Virus record (IMG/VR): IMGVR_UViG_3300025168_000255
Coordinates: 1-36,823 of that record
Strand: one strand, 5' to 3'
Origin: a virus
Length of the DNA stretch: 36,823 nt
Shown here in pieces: positions 8,473 to 15,822 of the stretch. The notes under the pieces are model-generated. The model was not told the DNA's origin. It did not search any database and saw only the letters and a list, made by a program, of their open reading frames with translations. Numbering within the stretch: the first letter of the stretch is position 1; every line of letters begins with the position of its first letter. The position numbers were made by a program, and so were the translations under genes.

Positions 8473-9890
8473 GCTGTAGCCTGTATATTACCAGTTAATT
8501 GTATTAATACTGGCTTTACTGGGTCACTGACCGTAAACCTAAACAACTCAAACCGACTAGCCCTTCCGTTCCTTCTCCAGATAGGTCTGTGTCTGTACTC
8601 GCCTATCTTACCAATACTTCTAAATCGAGTATCGGACCATGTTTTTCCGTTAATGCTTCGAGCCATACCAATTTGAGGATCTGGCGTGTTTGCGTCACCT
8701 ACACCACTTTCAACAGTCATCTCTATGTCCGGGACCACAAACGATTCCATATTGTTCTGGAATGGCTGTGTGACTACAGTCCTCAGTATCTCAGTGCCGT
8801 ATTCTGTATAGACATCTGGGTCCAAGTTACCTATCCGACCATCAATAGAATCACCAGCCCATATTAAATTATAAGCCCTAACTAGCGCATTGACCCTGTA
8901 GCCTCCTAAAGAGCCCTCTACGACCGATTTCCGTTCATGCCATCTCTTACTAATAGTATCGTAAACAAACGTGCTACCGGGCAGTGCGAAGCCTACAAAG
9001 TATGCTCCCTTCTGAGCGTAGGCCCATGAGTAGATTTCTGATATTTGGGTCTGAGTTAAATCATTTAGTTGATTGTCAATTGCAGTAGTAGATATCTTTG
9101 CAACGCTGTTACCATTCAATGCCCAAATCGCAGGTGATTCATTAGCACCAGCACCAATGTAAATAAACGTATCCTCGATAGACTGAATACTAAATGCGGC
9201 AGATATTCCCTTGCTTAAAAACAAGCCTGTTCTTTGAAATGGGAAGTCAGCACCACCAAGGTTCTGAAATGCTTCAATCGTCTGCGAACCACCGATAAAT
9301 AATTGGTTTTTAAATACAATTGGAGCAACAATCTCATCCGGGTCTGATTCAGCAGTGCCAAAGTCTAGCGCGTTATAGGCTAGTCCATTGTTTAATGCAG
9401 AGATAATAAACTTCTTTGAGTCAGTCGTTAGGCAGAAGAATCCATCAATAAACACTACCTGTTGAGGATTACCGTTAGCCGTAAAGTCAGAATCTGTGAT
9501 CTGCGTTAGTGTTGTATTGGCGTGAGTGTAGATATATCCACTGCCTCCCGGCACCAAAACCAACATTTGAGTGCCATTATCAGCCATTGAGACCCTTCCG
9601 GTTCCTGCTATAACGCCACGAGAAGACAGAGTGTAATCTGCTGCCATGCTGTACAAATGACCGCCTATTACAAAGTAAGGCACACCATTCATCTCGTGAG
9701 CACCACGACAACTATCTAGCAAACTTCCGCTGGCAACCTGAGTGAGTCCCGGAGTGCCGAATAAAGTCTCTTGATTAAGCGCAGGAGCCTGAACAATGTT
9801 TGGATAGAAATTAGTGCATTCTTGCGCTGAGATAGGCAGACTGTCGCTCTCATAGAATCCGTTCGCTATTGGCAGGATAACATTGGGCAT
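8469..9890 (-). CDS. P22 gp10-like packaged DNA stabilisation / tail hub protein (473 aa)
   Basis: It has the layout of the phage stabilisation family: a start of type LPIANGFYESDSLPISAQEC, a TNFYPN element, then repeated beta-propeller-like blades (FIDGFFCLTTDSKKFIISAL, NQLFIGGSQTIEAF, PSIxxxWHERKS-type turns). Length matches P22 gp10 (about 472 aa). In P22 this protein plugs the portal-tail junction after packaging and holds DNA inside. Genomic place agrees: it follows the gp4-like gene and the 281-aa gene, and its stop overlaps the start of the 83-aa gene by 4 nt. The family call is confident from the N-terminal pattern, the length and the neighbours. Confidence 0.85.
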   Translation of the reverse strand: MPNVILPIANGFYESDSLPISAQECTNFYPNIVQAPALNQETLFGTPGLTQVASGSLLDSCRGAHEMNGVPYFVIGGHLYSMAADYTLSSRGVIAGTGRVSMADNGTQMLVLVPGGSGYIYTHANTTLTQITDSDFTANGNPQQVVFIDGFFCLTTDSKKFIISALNNGLAYNALDFGTAESDPDEIVAPIVFKNQLFIGGSQTIEAFQNLGGADFPFQRTGLFLSKGISAAFSIQSIEDTFIYIGAGANESPAIWALNGNSVAKISTTAIDNQLNDLTQTQISEIYSWAYAQKGAYFVGFALPGSTFVYDTISKRWHERKSVVEGSLGGYRVNALVRAYNLIWAGDSIDGRIGNLDPDVYTEYGTEILRTVVTQPFQNNMESFVVPDIEMTVESGVGDANTPDPQIGMARSINGKTWSDTRFRSIGKIGEYRHRPIWRRNGRASRFELFRFTVSDPVKPVLIQLTGNIQATA

Positions 9891-10735
9891 TAATTAGATA
9901 TTCCTAATATTGCGTCAGTTACAACTATATTATCTGTTCCACTCGCATTACCAACAAAGAGCTCGATGTAATCATTCTGAGAAACAGACACGTTAAAGAA
10001 TGTTGAACAGTTAGCTGTCTGAGCAGTATCTACCTCTCTGACTATCTTACTGCCAGCTTCTACAGTGCCATTCTTTGCTATCTGTATAAATAAATCCTGA
10101 TTATTAGCAGATGCAGGTTTAATCGTCGCTGAGACATGAACCGCAACTACGTTTGTAGCAGTCCCTGTGTACGTCAGCTTGCCTGTTGTATCTCCAGTGA
10201 AGGATGACTGTATACCTACAGTAAACGTGCCTCCAGCCTTAACAGGGACGTTCTGAGTAGATATTGTGGTAGCAGTAGAGTTGCCTTGTATATGGACCTG
10301 ACCATAAGGCAATGCAACAGCAGCAATAGTAACGTGATTGCTAGTGGACGTTAGCTGAATGCCTGTACCAGCAACCAAACTAGCAATATCTGGCGTGGTG
10401 TCAGTAGTATTTAATAGTAATGGAGACCCGGTAGAGTCAGCAACGAAGTTATGTTGCAACTTCAGACCGTTCTCGGCTGAAACGCTAGAGAGCACTCCAG
10501 GACCGTTCTCTATGTTCCTAATCTTGTTGACCGACCCATCTATGTCCAAAACAGCAGTGCCTGAAGCTGCCCCGGTCTGTACGATAGTTCCGGTCACACC
10601 TAAGCCACTTACAAAATTTGAATAACTAATTTTAAAGTTAGTGCCGTTTACAAAGTAGTCTACAAACGCGCCAGCATCAACCGTGGTCTTAGCTACAAAC
10701 TGCGACTTTTTCCTTCCTTGCGCTCTATCAACCAT
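9890..10735 (-). CDS. Beta-rich head/tail decoration or fibre-like protein (281 aa)
   Basis: The N-terminal 100 residues have short repeats of fibre type (GPGVLSSVSAENGLKLQHNF, then a DSTGSPLLLNTTDTTPDIASL segment). The last ~140 residues look like a jelly-roll fold of the C1q/TNF type: alternating beta strands such as GGTFTVGIQSSF, NVVAVHVSATIKP and NDYIELFVGNASG, and a terminal VVTDAILGISN strand. There is no signal peptide or membrane segment. It lies between the gp4-like and gp10-like genes and overlaps the former by 8 nt, where P22 has no gene, so it is an addition to the conserved module. A trimeric decoration or short-fibre role is inferred from the fold pattern only. Confidence 0.55.
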   Translation of the reverse strand: MVDRAQGRKKSQFVAKTTVDAGAFVDYFVNGTNFKISYSNFVSGLGVTGTIVQTGAASGTAVLDIDGSVNKIRNIENGPGVLSSVSAENGLKLQHNFVADSTGSPLLLNTTDTTPDIASLVAGTGIQLTSTSNHVTIAAVALPYGQVHIQGNSTATTISTQNVPVKAGGTFTVGIQSSFTGDTTGKLTYTGTATNVVAVHVSATIKPASANNQDLFIQIAKNGTVEAGSKIVREVDTAQTANCSTFFNVSVSQNDYIELFVGNASGTDNIVVTDAILGISN

Positions 10736-11210
10736 TAGTATTAGTCTCCAAACCTATCGCACCTGTAGTTTCTGCCAATATATCTGCTTCAGAATCTGGA
10801 TAAAAATGCCCAGAGTAAGTATAAAGTCTATCTTCGTTACCCGACCCGATTGGCAATGTAGAAGGCATTCTAGTCCTTCCCATAGTCTGTCCAATGGTCT
10901 GCATAGTAATGTAACCGTCCCTAGCAGCCTTGACTAATCCTTGAGAGATAACACCACTGTAGTCAGGAGCGACCTCAATAGCCATGTTAGCTATTAAACC
11001 TCGCAGAGCACCAGCCGGGATAGTTACCTCGTCACCTAAGTTAGATACCTCGGTGTAACCAAGCTGAACGCCTTGTGCGTCAAGCTGAGTCATATAATTA
11101 TTCATTGAGAATATGAAGTCTTGATACTCGTCGGGCTCTAGCGGAGCCTCACTAGCCTGTACAAGTATTCTCTGTAAGGATGCCTTTGCAACTTGCGCTA
11201 CAGTAGCCAT
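10728..11210 (-). CDS. P22 gp4-like tail accessory factor (160 aa)
   Basis: The protein matches the P22 tail accessory factor family in length (P22 gp4 about 166 aa) and in pattern: an N-terminal helix (VAQVAKASLQRILVQASEAP), an EYQDFIFSMNNYMTQLDAQG segment, a GYTEVSNLGDEVTIPAGAL segment and a helical APDYSGVISQGLVKAARDGY block. In P22, gp4 binds under the portal after packaging and provides the platform for gp10. Here it lies between coat plus small basic genes and the gp10-like gene, as expected. Start and stop overlap neighbours by 1 and 8 nt. The call is by family pattern plus synteny. Confidence 0.85.
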   Translation of the reverse strand: MATVAQVAKASLQRILVQASEAPLEPDEYQDFIFSMNNYMTQLDAQGVQLGYTEVSNLGDEVTIPAGALRGLIANMAIEVAPDYSGVISQGLVKAARDGYITMQTIGQTMGRTRMPSTLPIGSGNEDRLYTYSGHFYPDSEADILAETTGAIGLETNTNG

Positions 11211-11416
11211 TATTCATATGTCGCTTTAATCATTGACTTTTTGACCTTTCCAGCTTTTTTTGGTTTTGTGTTTTTATTTAATTCTGATTTGTGGAAAACC
11301 CTTACACTTGAGTTTGTATGCGTAGTTCCTGTGTGAACAGTGCCATCAGCCATAGTATGAGTTGGGCCGTTGTACTGCTTACCTGATGCTGTGAAATGTT
11401 GTACGCCTTTAGCCAT
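11210..11416 (-). CDS. Small basic protein, 68 aa
   Basis: The sequence starts MAKGVQHFTASGKQYNG and is rich in His, Thr and Lys, ending in a cluster of Lys (KPKKAGKVKKSMIKATYE). It has no membrane segment or cysteines. Its last residue overlaps the gp4-like start by one base. It is the third of three small Lys-rich genes after the coat terminator. All three end with a similar acidic Tyr/Phe-Glu (ATYE, ATYE, AKFE), suggesting common origin or a common C-terminal signal. I recall such proteins as uncharacterised neighbours of capsid genes in marine phages. A DNA- or capsid-binding role is possible but unproven. Confidence 0.75.
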   Translation of the reverse strand: MAKGVQHFTASGKQYNGPTHTMADGTVHTGTTHTNSSVRVFHKSELNKNTKPKKAGKVKKSMIKATYE

Positions 11417-11425
11417 TACAGACTC

Positions 11426-11593
11426 CTATTCGTATGTCGCGCCTTTTGCTGTCTTGGCACTCTGCTTAAAAGCCTTCTTAGTAGGAGCTCCGGGGCTGCC
11501 AACTTTTCTCATGCGTTCTGGTGTTCTACCAGCAGCTTTCTGTCTTTTAATTCTTTTTCTTTTTTTGTGGATGTTCTCATATAAACCACTCAT
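11426..11593 (-). CDS. Small basic protein, 55 aa
   Basis: A short frame with ATG at 11593 and TAG at 11426, starting MSGLYENIHKKRKRIKRQKA. It contains RMRKVGSPGAPTKKAFKQS and ends KTAKGATYE. It is about one-third Lys/Arg. The start overlaps the stop of the 88-aa gene in an ATGA junction, the coupling style used throughout this genome, which supports it being real. The pattern (MSGLYxNIHxKRKRI ... GxPTxKAFKQSAKTAK) is one I recall as a recurrent tiny protein in marine phage genomes, with no known function. It fills the gap between the 88-aa and 68-aa genes. Confidence 0.8.
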   Translation of the reverse strand: MSGLYENIHKKRKRIKRQKAAGRTPERMRKVGSPGAPTKKAFKQSAKTAKGATYE

Positions 11594-11856
11594 TCAAACT
11601 TTGCTCCTTTCATTGACTTGCTACCCTTACACTTCCATCTCTTTCTTGAAAGCCTAAGAGGAGAGTTAGGGTCTTTAGCCGCTTTGGGAAAGTCTTTCAT
11701 CTGACCCATTGACCTAGCGCAGTAAGCATCACCCTCGCTAGTACCCGGCTTAACGCGAGGGCCACCGTCTTTGGCCTTTCCAGCTTGCCCGTAGGAAACC
11801 TTCTTGCCAGAAGCAGTGACTTTTACTTTCGCTTTACCTTTGCTCGGTTTTGCCAT
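11590..11856 (-). CDS. Small Lys/Gly-rich conserved phage protein, 88 aa
   Basis: It begins MAKPSKGKAKVKVTASGKK and continues with GGPRVKPGTSEGDAYCARS, QMKDFPKAAKDPNSPLRLSR and KRWKCKGSKSM. Two Cys and many Lys/Arg suggest a small nucleic-acid or structural protein. I recall this pattern (KPGTSxGDAYCARS ... PNSPxxLSRxxWKCxG) as a conserved domain of unknown function found near capsid genes of marine phages. It is the first gene after the coat terminator; its start is only 5 nt beyond the terminator's T-run, so read-through or a downstream start is needed for its expression. Confidence 0.8.
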   Translation of the reverse strand: MAKPSKGKAKVKVTASGKKVSYGQAGKAKDGGPRVKPGTSEGDAYCARSMGQMKDFPKAAKDPNSPLRLSRKRWKCKGSKSMKGAKFE

Positions 11857-11860
11857 ATTT

Positions 11861-11882
11861 AAAAAAGGGCTCCGAAGAGCCC
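11861..11882 (-). terminator. Rho-independent terminator after the coat gene
   Basis: On the minus strand a perfect 6-bp stem (GGGCTC/GAGCCC) closes a TTCG tetraloop and is followed directly by six T. It begins 15 nt after the coat stop. The C(UUCG)G loop is a very stable tetraloop. It would lower transcription of the tail genes relative to coat and scaffold. Confidence 0.9.
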
Positions 11883-11896
11883 AATCTCAAGGGAGG

Positions 11897-13165
11897 TTAT
11901 ACACCGAACCCATGCCCAGCCATGAACGGATTAAACGTGGCATATGCAGGAAGTAAGTCGAAACGTACTTTCTGCGTATTAGCGTCACCGTCTGAGTATT
12001 TACTAACTCGGATAGACATGCCGTCTTCAGTAGTGGCAATCGTGTCAGTTGAATACAACTTCGGCAACTTAACAGTACCAATACCAAAAGCTTGCTTCAT
12101 ATAGAACAAGTTCGGCTGATAAGTAGTGGCAGAAGCAGAACAGATTGTAACAACCGCACCGTTAGCAGGAGCAGCGTCAACCGTATTGTACTGACCACCA
12201 GCCTCAAAGATAGCTGGGCCAGCTACTACTAGAGTACCTGCACCTGCACCACTTAAGGTAACGTCAGCAGTCACAACGCCTGTCCACGGAACCGCAGCAC
12301 CATTCTCATCGATCATAGCAACACGAGAGTTGATGTTTAGACGGTTAACGTCAGCGATCTTAATCATATCGCCAGCCTTAACTACCATGTTTGCCTGTAG
12401 AGCAGTGACAGCGATGTTTTGCGTCATTGTGTCTTTAGCTGTGACATAAGTAGCGTCAGGAGCAGCACTTAGTGTACCTGCGCGGTCTGCACCAGTACCT
12501 GAAGTGAAAGTGTTTAAACTTTGAGAAGTCAACGCTCGAAGTCCACCAAAGTTGGCAGAAATCTGGCTGTTTTCCCACGCTGTACGAACAAGTTGGTCAG
12601 CAGCATTTAAGCCATTTTGCTTATCTGCAAGCTTAGTCGCTGTGAAAGGGTTCATCACATAATACTTATCGACTTCAGCCGGGACACCTACGCTATCGAG
12701 TAGCGCACCAGCACCAGCTATATCAGTCCAAGCATCAGCAAAGACACCGTGAGTACCATAGCGTAGCGAAGCGTTCTTCAACATATAACCACCAAGATCA
12801 GTCTCTAAGTCAGTTACAATTCTTCGAGCCATAGGCGCGAGGATCTGCTCTAACTGATCGAGCTCTAATGCTTCCTGGATGTTGGTGAACTCTGTAGCCA
12901 CTGTGAAGTAAGGCTGTACTGTACCTGTTGCCTTACCTGCAATGATATCTGACTTAGTTTGACCAGTAAGGTCACCGCCAGCGGTTCGGATTGAGTTGTA
13001 GTCGTGAGGACGTTTAAAGTCTACGTTGGAGCCTGTAGATGGGCTGAATCGACCACTAAGAAGCTGTGTATCGACAGTTTTAGTTAATACTCGTGCGCTT
13101 TCAAACGCATTTAGGAAGACCCTCGCTAAGGGTCTGGTAATGTTACTTGATAGATTATTAGCCAT
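11897..13165 (-). CDS. Major capsid protein, P22 coat (gp5) family (422 aa)
   Basis: Family pattern: an N-terminal helix with ALARVFLNAFESARVLTKTV-like sequence (NITRPLARVFLNAF), a FKRPHDYNSIRTAGGDLTG segment, and a helix with QEALELDQLEQILAPMARR that matches the HK97-fold spine of P22-type coat proteins. An Ig-like insertion-type beta region follows (about 225-345). Length is close to P22 gp5 (430 aa). It sits between scaffold and the tail accessory genes, 16 nt after the scaffold stop, and is followed by a strong terminator, as expected for the most abundant product. The ribosome site GAGGT lies about 10 nt upstream of ATG. Confidence 0.9.
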   Translation of the reverse strand: MANNLSSNITRPLARVFLNAFESARVLTKTVDTQLLSGRFSPSTGSNVDFKRPHDYNSIRTAGGDLTGQTKSDIIAGKATGTVQPYFTVATEFTNIQEALELDQLEQILAPMARRIVTDLETDLGGYMLKNASLRYGTHGVFADAWTDIAGAGALLDSVGVPAEVDKYYVMNPFTATKLADKQNGLNAADQLVRTAWENSQISANFGGLRALTSQSLNTFTSGTGADRAGTLSAAPDATYVTAKDTMTQNIAVTALQANMVVKAGDMIKIADVNRLNINSRVAMIDENGAAVPWTGVVTADVTLSGAGAGTLVVAGPAIFEAGGQYNTVDAAPANGAVVTICSASATTYQPNLFYMKQAFGIGTVKLPKLYSTDTIATTEDGMSIRVSKYSDGDANTQKVRFDLLPAYATFNPFMAGHGFGV

Positions 13166-13181
13166 TTCTGGATTACCTCAT

Positions 13182-13988
13182 TCATTCAAAGATTGCTCCT
13201 TTCGGTGCCTTTGCAGAGGGAGCTTTACCTGCTCTCTCTGGCGTGTTCACCGGGTCTGGAGCCGCATTTACTTTAGGTTTAAGTGCAGATGCCTTTCCAC
13301 GAACGTGTGTTGCTATCCTAGCTGCCGCCTGTGTAGGAGACATCGCCCGAAGATTATCCAATTCAGTAAAATTCTGACTGAGGTACTTGGTAATGACAGG
13401 TCCAAGATCATCTTCTAAAATATAGTTAATGACTTCTTGTGACATGCCATGCTGCACTGCGTTACCAGCAGCTTGCAGTTCCTCTGTCGAGATACCTAAT
13501 TGAACGGATCTCTGGGTATAAGTAGCTACTTTATCGTTAAAAAGCTCCTGCTCTTTATTTTGCTGCTCTTGATAAACCCTCTGGCGTTCCTGTTCACGGA
13601 TACGCTGTTGAGTGTCATATGCAGCCTGTCTAGCTATGGCCTCATCTCTTAATCGCGCCTGTTGTTGAAAATCCGCTTCGCTTAACGCAAAAGGATCAGG
13701 CTCTTTCGGGACCGCTGGCCTCTGCTCTTTAGGAATCTGCTGCTCTAAGTTTTTAATTTTGTTATTTAAAGCTTCAAGTTCACGCTCTGATGCTCTGCGC
13801 TTACCTCTCTCCTTATAAATCTGTTCATTAAAAACTTTTTGCTGCTCTTCATTAAAAAGCGGTTCGGTTTGTTTCTCCTGAACCTCTTCAGTATCCGGTG
13901 ATGATTCGGAGTCAGTCTCCTGACCTTCAGTTTCTACCTCTTCAAGCTCAACATCTTGAGCCTCATCAAGCGTATCGTCTGGTTCCAT
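13182..13988 (-). CDS. Scaffolding protein (268 aa)
   Basis: The N-terminal 45 residues are strongly acidic (EELEEVETEGQETD type). Residues about 45-170 are a long Glu/Gln/Arg coiled coil (RGKRRASERELEALNNKIKN; QQRIREQERQRVYQEQ). The C-terminus is basic and Pro/Ala-rich with lysines (GKASALKPKV; GKAPSAKAPKGAIFE). An elongated coiled coil with a basic C-terminal coat-binding tail is the layout of P22 gp8 (303 aa), which drives procapsid assembly and then exits. It lies directly upstream of coat. Assignment is by composition and synteny, since scaffolds conserve little sequence. Confidence 0.8.
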   Translation of the reverse strand: MEPDDTLDEAQDVELEEVETEGQETDSESSPDTEEVQEKQTEPLFNEEQQKVFNEQIYKERGKRRASERELEALNNKIKNLEQQIPKEQRPAVPKEPDPFALSEADFQQQARLRDEAIARQAAYDTQQRIREQERQRVYQEQQNKEQELFNDKVATYTQRSVQLGISTEELQAAGNAVQHGMSQEVINYILEDDLGPVITKYLSQNFTELDNLRAMSPTQAAARIATHVRGKASALKPKVNAAPDPVNTPERAGKAPSAKAPKGAIFE

Positions 13989-14079
13989 CGTTTTTACCTA
14001 TGTAAATGCCTTAATGAGCGGTAAGGTTCCGTTGCTCCAGAAAAGCGTGGAGTGCGCTATGGTGTAAATATATCATAAT

Positions 14080-14108
14080 TTTACAAAAAGCAATACTTTT
14101 GATAGTAT
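14080..14108 (+). promoter_or_regulatory. Sigma70-like promoter of the plus-strand 55-aa gene
   Basis: TTTACA at 14080-14085, a 17-nt spacer and TAGTAT at 14103-14108. The ATG of the plus-strand gene follows 6 nt after the -10 box, where transcription would start, so the mRNA would be leaderless. No Shine-Dalgarno sequence precedes the ATG. The -10 region overlaps a 7-bp inverted repeat (14091-14110) that could be an operator. Confidence 0.55.
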
Positions 14109-14110
14109 TG
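14085..14110 (-). terminator. AU-rich hairpin with T-run between the 516-aa gene and scaffold
   Basis: On the minus strand CAATACT-ATCAAA-AGTATTG (14110-14091) forms a 7-bp stem followed by CTTTTTG. It could terminate transcripts leaving the terminase-portal-516-aa unit. The stem is AU-rich, so termination may be partial. The same palindrome overlaps the -10 box of the plus-strand promoter, so an operator role is the alternative. Confidence 0.5.
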
Positions 14111-14114
14111 ACAT

Positions 14115-14282
14115 ATGAAATACAAACTTAAATCTAATTCAGCAAAAACTTGGTTTGATACCCTAACTACTGATCATAGTAATTTTGATATTGATACTTT
14201 AGATTATTTACTCGAATCAGATAATATTATTAATGAAGACAAGATTATCTTAAAAGATTATTTTAATACTTTTAAGGCTTAA
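14115..14282 (+). CDS. Small plus-strand gene, 55 aa, possibly leaderless
   Basis: The frame starts ATG at 14115 (MKYKLKSNSAKTWFDTLTTD) and ends TAA at 14282. The product is acidic and Asp/Asn/Ile-rich with one Trp, without membrane segment or Cys. It is the only plausible gene on the plus strand within the 23-kb late region, and fills the gap between scaffold and the 516-aa gene, whose last 11 nt it overlaps tail to tail. A good promoter places the start of transcription at or near the ATG. In AT-rich DNA a 55-codon frame by chance is unlikely but not excluded. I do not recognise the protein. Candidates are a small regulator or an accessory (moron) gene that entered with the 516-aa gene. Confidence 0.5.
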   Translation: MKYKLKSNSAKTWFDTLTTDHSNFDIDTLDYLLESDNIINEDKIILKDYFNTFKA

Positions 14283-15822
14283 TCAATCCTTTTCTAATTA
14301 ACTCATCTACCATTTCTCTAGTAATTATTCCGTGACCTCCGGGTAAAAACGCCTTCATTGTCGGAGAGTCCAACAATCCTCCAATCTCAAAATCTCTACC
14401 AGCATCTAATTGTTTCTGCCTAAAATCGTAAAAACCTGTATCCGCTGTTCCTCCTAATGGATTGAAGTTGAATATGTTTGCTTTGCCATTATCTTTTAGT
14501 GCTCCTAACGGCCTACCCTGTAGAGCCGCTGTATATGATGGATGATCGCTTTGTAAAAAACTTTTGTTTGCAACGGCAGTTGGGTCTAGCTCGTAAATCA
14601 TATCTATATCACCAAATCTAGGGCTGAATTGTTTTGGGTCTGTAACAATAGCCCTTACTTGAGATTTGTTTAAAGAACCTGAATCTTTAGTTATTGCTCG
14701 GCTTTCTGATGAAAATTCGTCTAAAGCTTTTGTAACGCTTTTCCTTGCACCTCCAAGGTTTGCTAAATATTCTGGAGTAGCTTTATCAATGCCTATCCAA
14801 TCTTTTATTGGTGCCAGTTCATTTGTTTTTGTTCCAGATCCTGTTCGTATTCTTTTATCTAATATTTTTTTATCTGCTTTACTCATAACTTTTTGAGCGT
14901 AAGGCACCATTATATCTGTGCTCATAGTCGCAAAGTCTGGGCTCTCTGGCCTCATACCAAAAGGTATAAATGCAACAGGTCTGTCTCCTAAAGCTTGAGC
15001 CGATTCTGCACGATTAAGCTGACCTTTTACTGCTCCAGGAGCAGAAGCAAAAGCTATGTTTCTTTTTAAATTTTCTGGCTGAAGACCAAAGTATTTACCT
15101 CCACGCATGACAGCATTTAATGGAACATTATTTACAGATGTCACTGTTTCTAAACCGCTACGGCTTGTATCGGACATACCTGTTATAAACGGCCTGTCTA
15201 TTAAATCTTCCGCTGTGATTAATGGGGCTTGAGAGATAACAGGATCAGTCATCTCTACCGTCATTTCGTTTACAGACTTTGGGTCACCAATTCTTTGTAA
15301 TAACTCTGTGTCTCTTGTTACTTCAGGAATTGGCCCACCAAAATTCCGCAAGGCTGATTCACCTTTCTTTAATCCTTTAGCAAGAAGATCACCAGCAATC
15401 GGGATGGTTCCTAGAGCAACAGCAGCACCATCGATACCCATGCCTAGCCTATCCCCGGAGCTTATGGACTGACGCAGATCTCCTACACCTACCGCATCAC
15501 CGACTCCGGGTATGAAGTCCAGCGAGAACTCTGTAGCGTCTGATAGGTTTTCTAGCCCCTGCTTGTATCCACCACTAAAGCCAAAGTCATCAATAAATTC
15601 TCTCATTTTAGAACCAACCGATGCCCGGAAGTTAGGATTGAAAGGATTTACAGTGCTCTCAAACGGCTTCATGTCCTGACCAACATAGGTTGATCGTATT
15701 TGATCTTCAGTAAAGCCTCTTCTTTTGGCTTCATCCAAAGCTTCTTGTTGTGATATTTCTGGTAGCGGATTCTCTCTAGTGTATCCAGCTAAACTTTCAA
15801 TATCTCTTAACGCACTAGCCAC
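14272..15822 (-). CDS. Accessory protein of unknown function between portal and scaffold (516 aa)
   Basis: The frame starts with GTG at 15822, with GGAGA about 7 nt upstream, and overlaps the portal stop by 8 nt. Residues 102-152 form a hydrophobic Gly-rich hairpin (DFIPGVGDAVGVGD ... ALGTIPIAGDLL), similar to the linker before toxin domains of polymorphic toxins and also found in large phage virion proteins. The C-terminal part has conserved-looking blocks (RPVAFIPFGMRPESPDFATM; KDWIGIDKATPEYL; AIVTDPKQFSPRFGDID; SDHPSYTAAL) that I recall from uncharacterised phage proteins thought to be carried in virions. P22 has no gene at this position. No catalytic motif is evident. It may be co-packaged and injected, or simply a passenger gene. 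Confidence 0.7.
   Translation of the reverse strand: MASALRDIESLAGYTRENPLPEISQQEALDEAKRRGFTEDQIRSTYVGQDMKPFESTVNPFNPNFRASVGSKMREFIDDFGFSGGYKQGLENLSDATEFSLDFIPGVGDAVGVGDLRQSISSGDRLGMGIDGAAVALGTIPIAGDLLAKGLKKGESALRNFGGPIPEVTRDTELLQRIGDPKSVNEMTVEMTDPVISQAPLITAEDLIDRPFITGMSDTSRSGLETVTSVNNVPLNAVMRGGKYFGLQPENLKRNIAFASAPGAVKGQLNRAESAQALGDRPVAFIPFGMRPESPDFATMSTDIMVPYAQKVMSKADKKILDKRIRTGSGTKTNELAPIKDWIGIDKATPEYLANLGGARKSVTKALDEFSSESRAITKDSGSLNKSQVRAIVTDPKQFSPRFGDIDMIYELDPTAVANKSFLQSDHPSYTAALQGRPLGALKDNGKANIFNFNPLGGTADTGFYDFRQKQLDAGRDFEIGGLLDSPTMKAFLPGGHGIITREMVDELIRKGLIKP

Larger units (their letters stand above)
13989..14114. other. Short AT-rich non-coding gap upstream of scaffold
   Basis: This part of the 283-bp gap between the scaffold start and the 516-aa gene stop carries no gene. 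On the minus strand it may hold the scaffold/coat promoter in the AT-rich stretch 14065-14085 (TATATT and TATGAT boxes), but no well-spaced -35 box is seen. The scaffold start has only a weak AGGT ribosome site. Confidence 0.45.
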
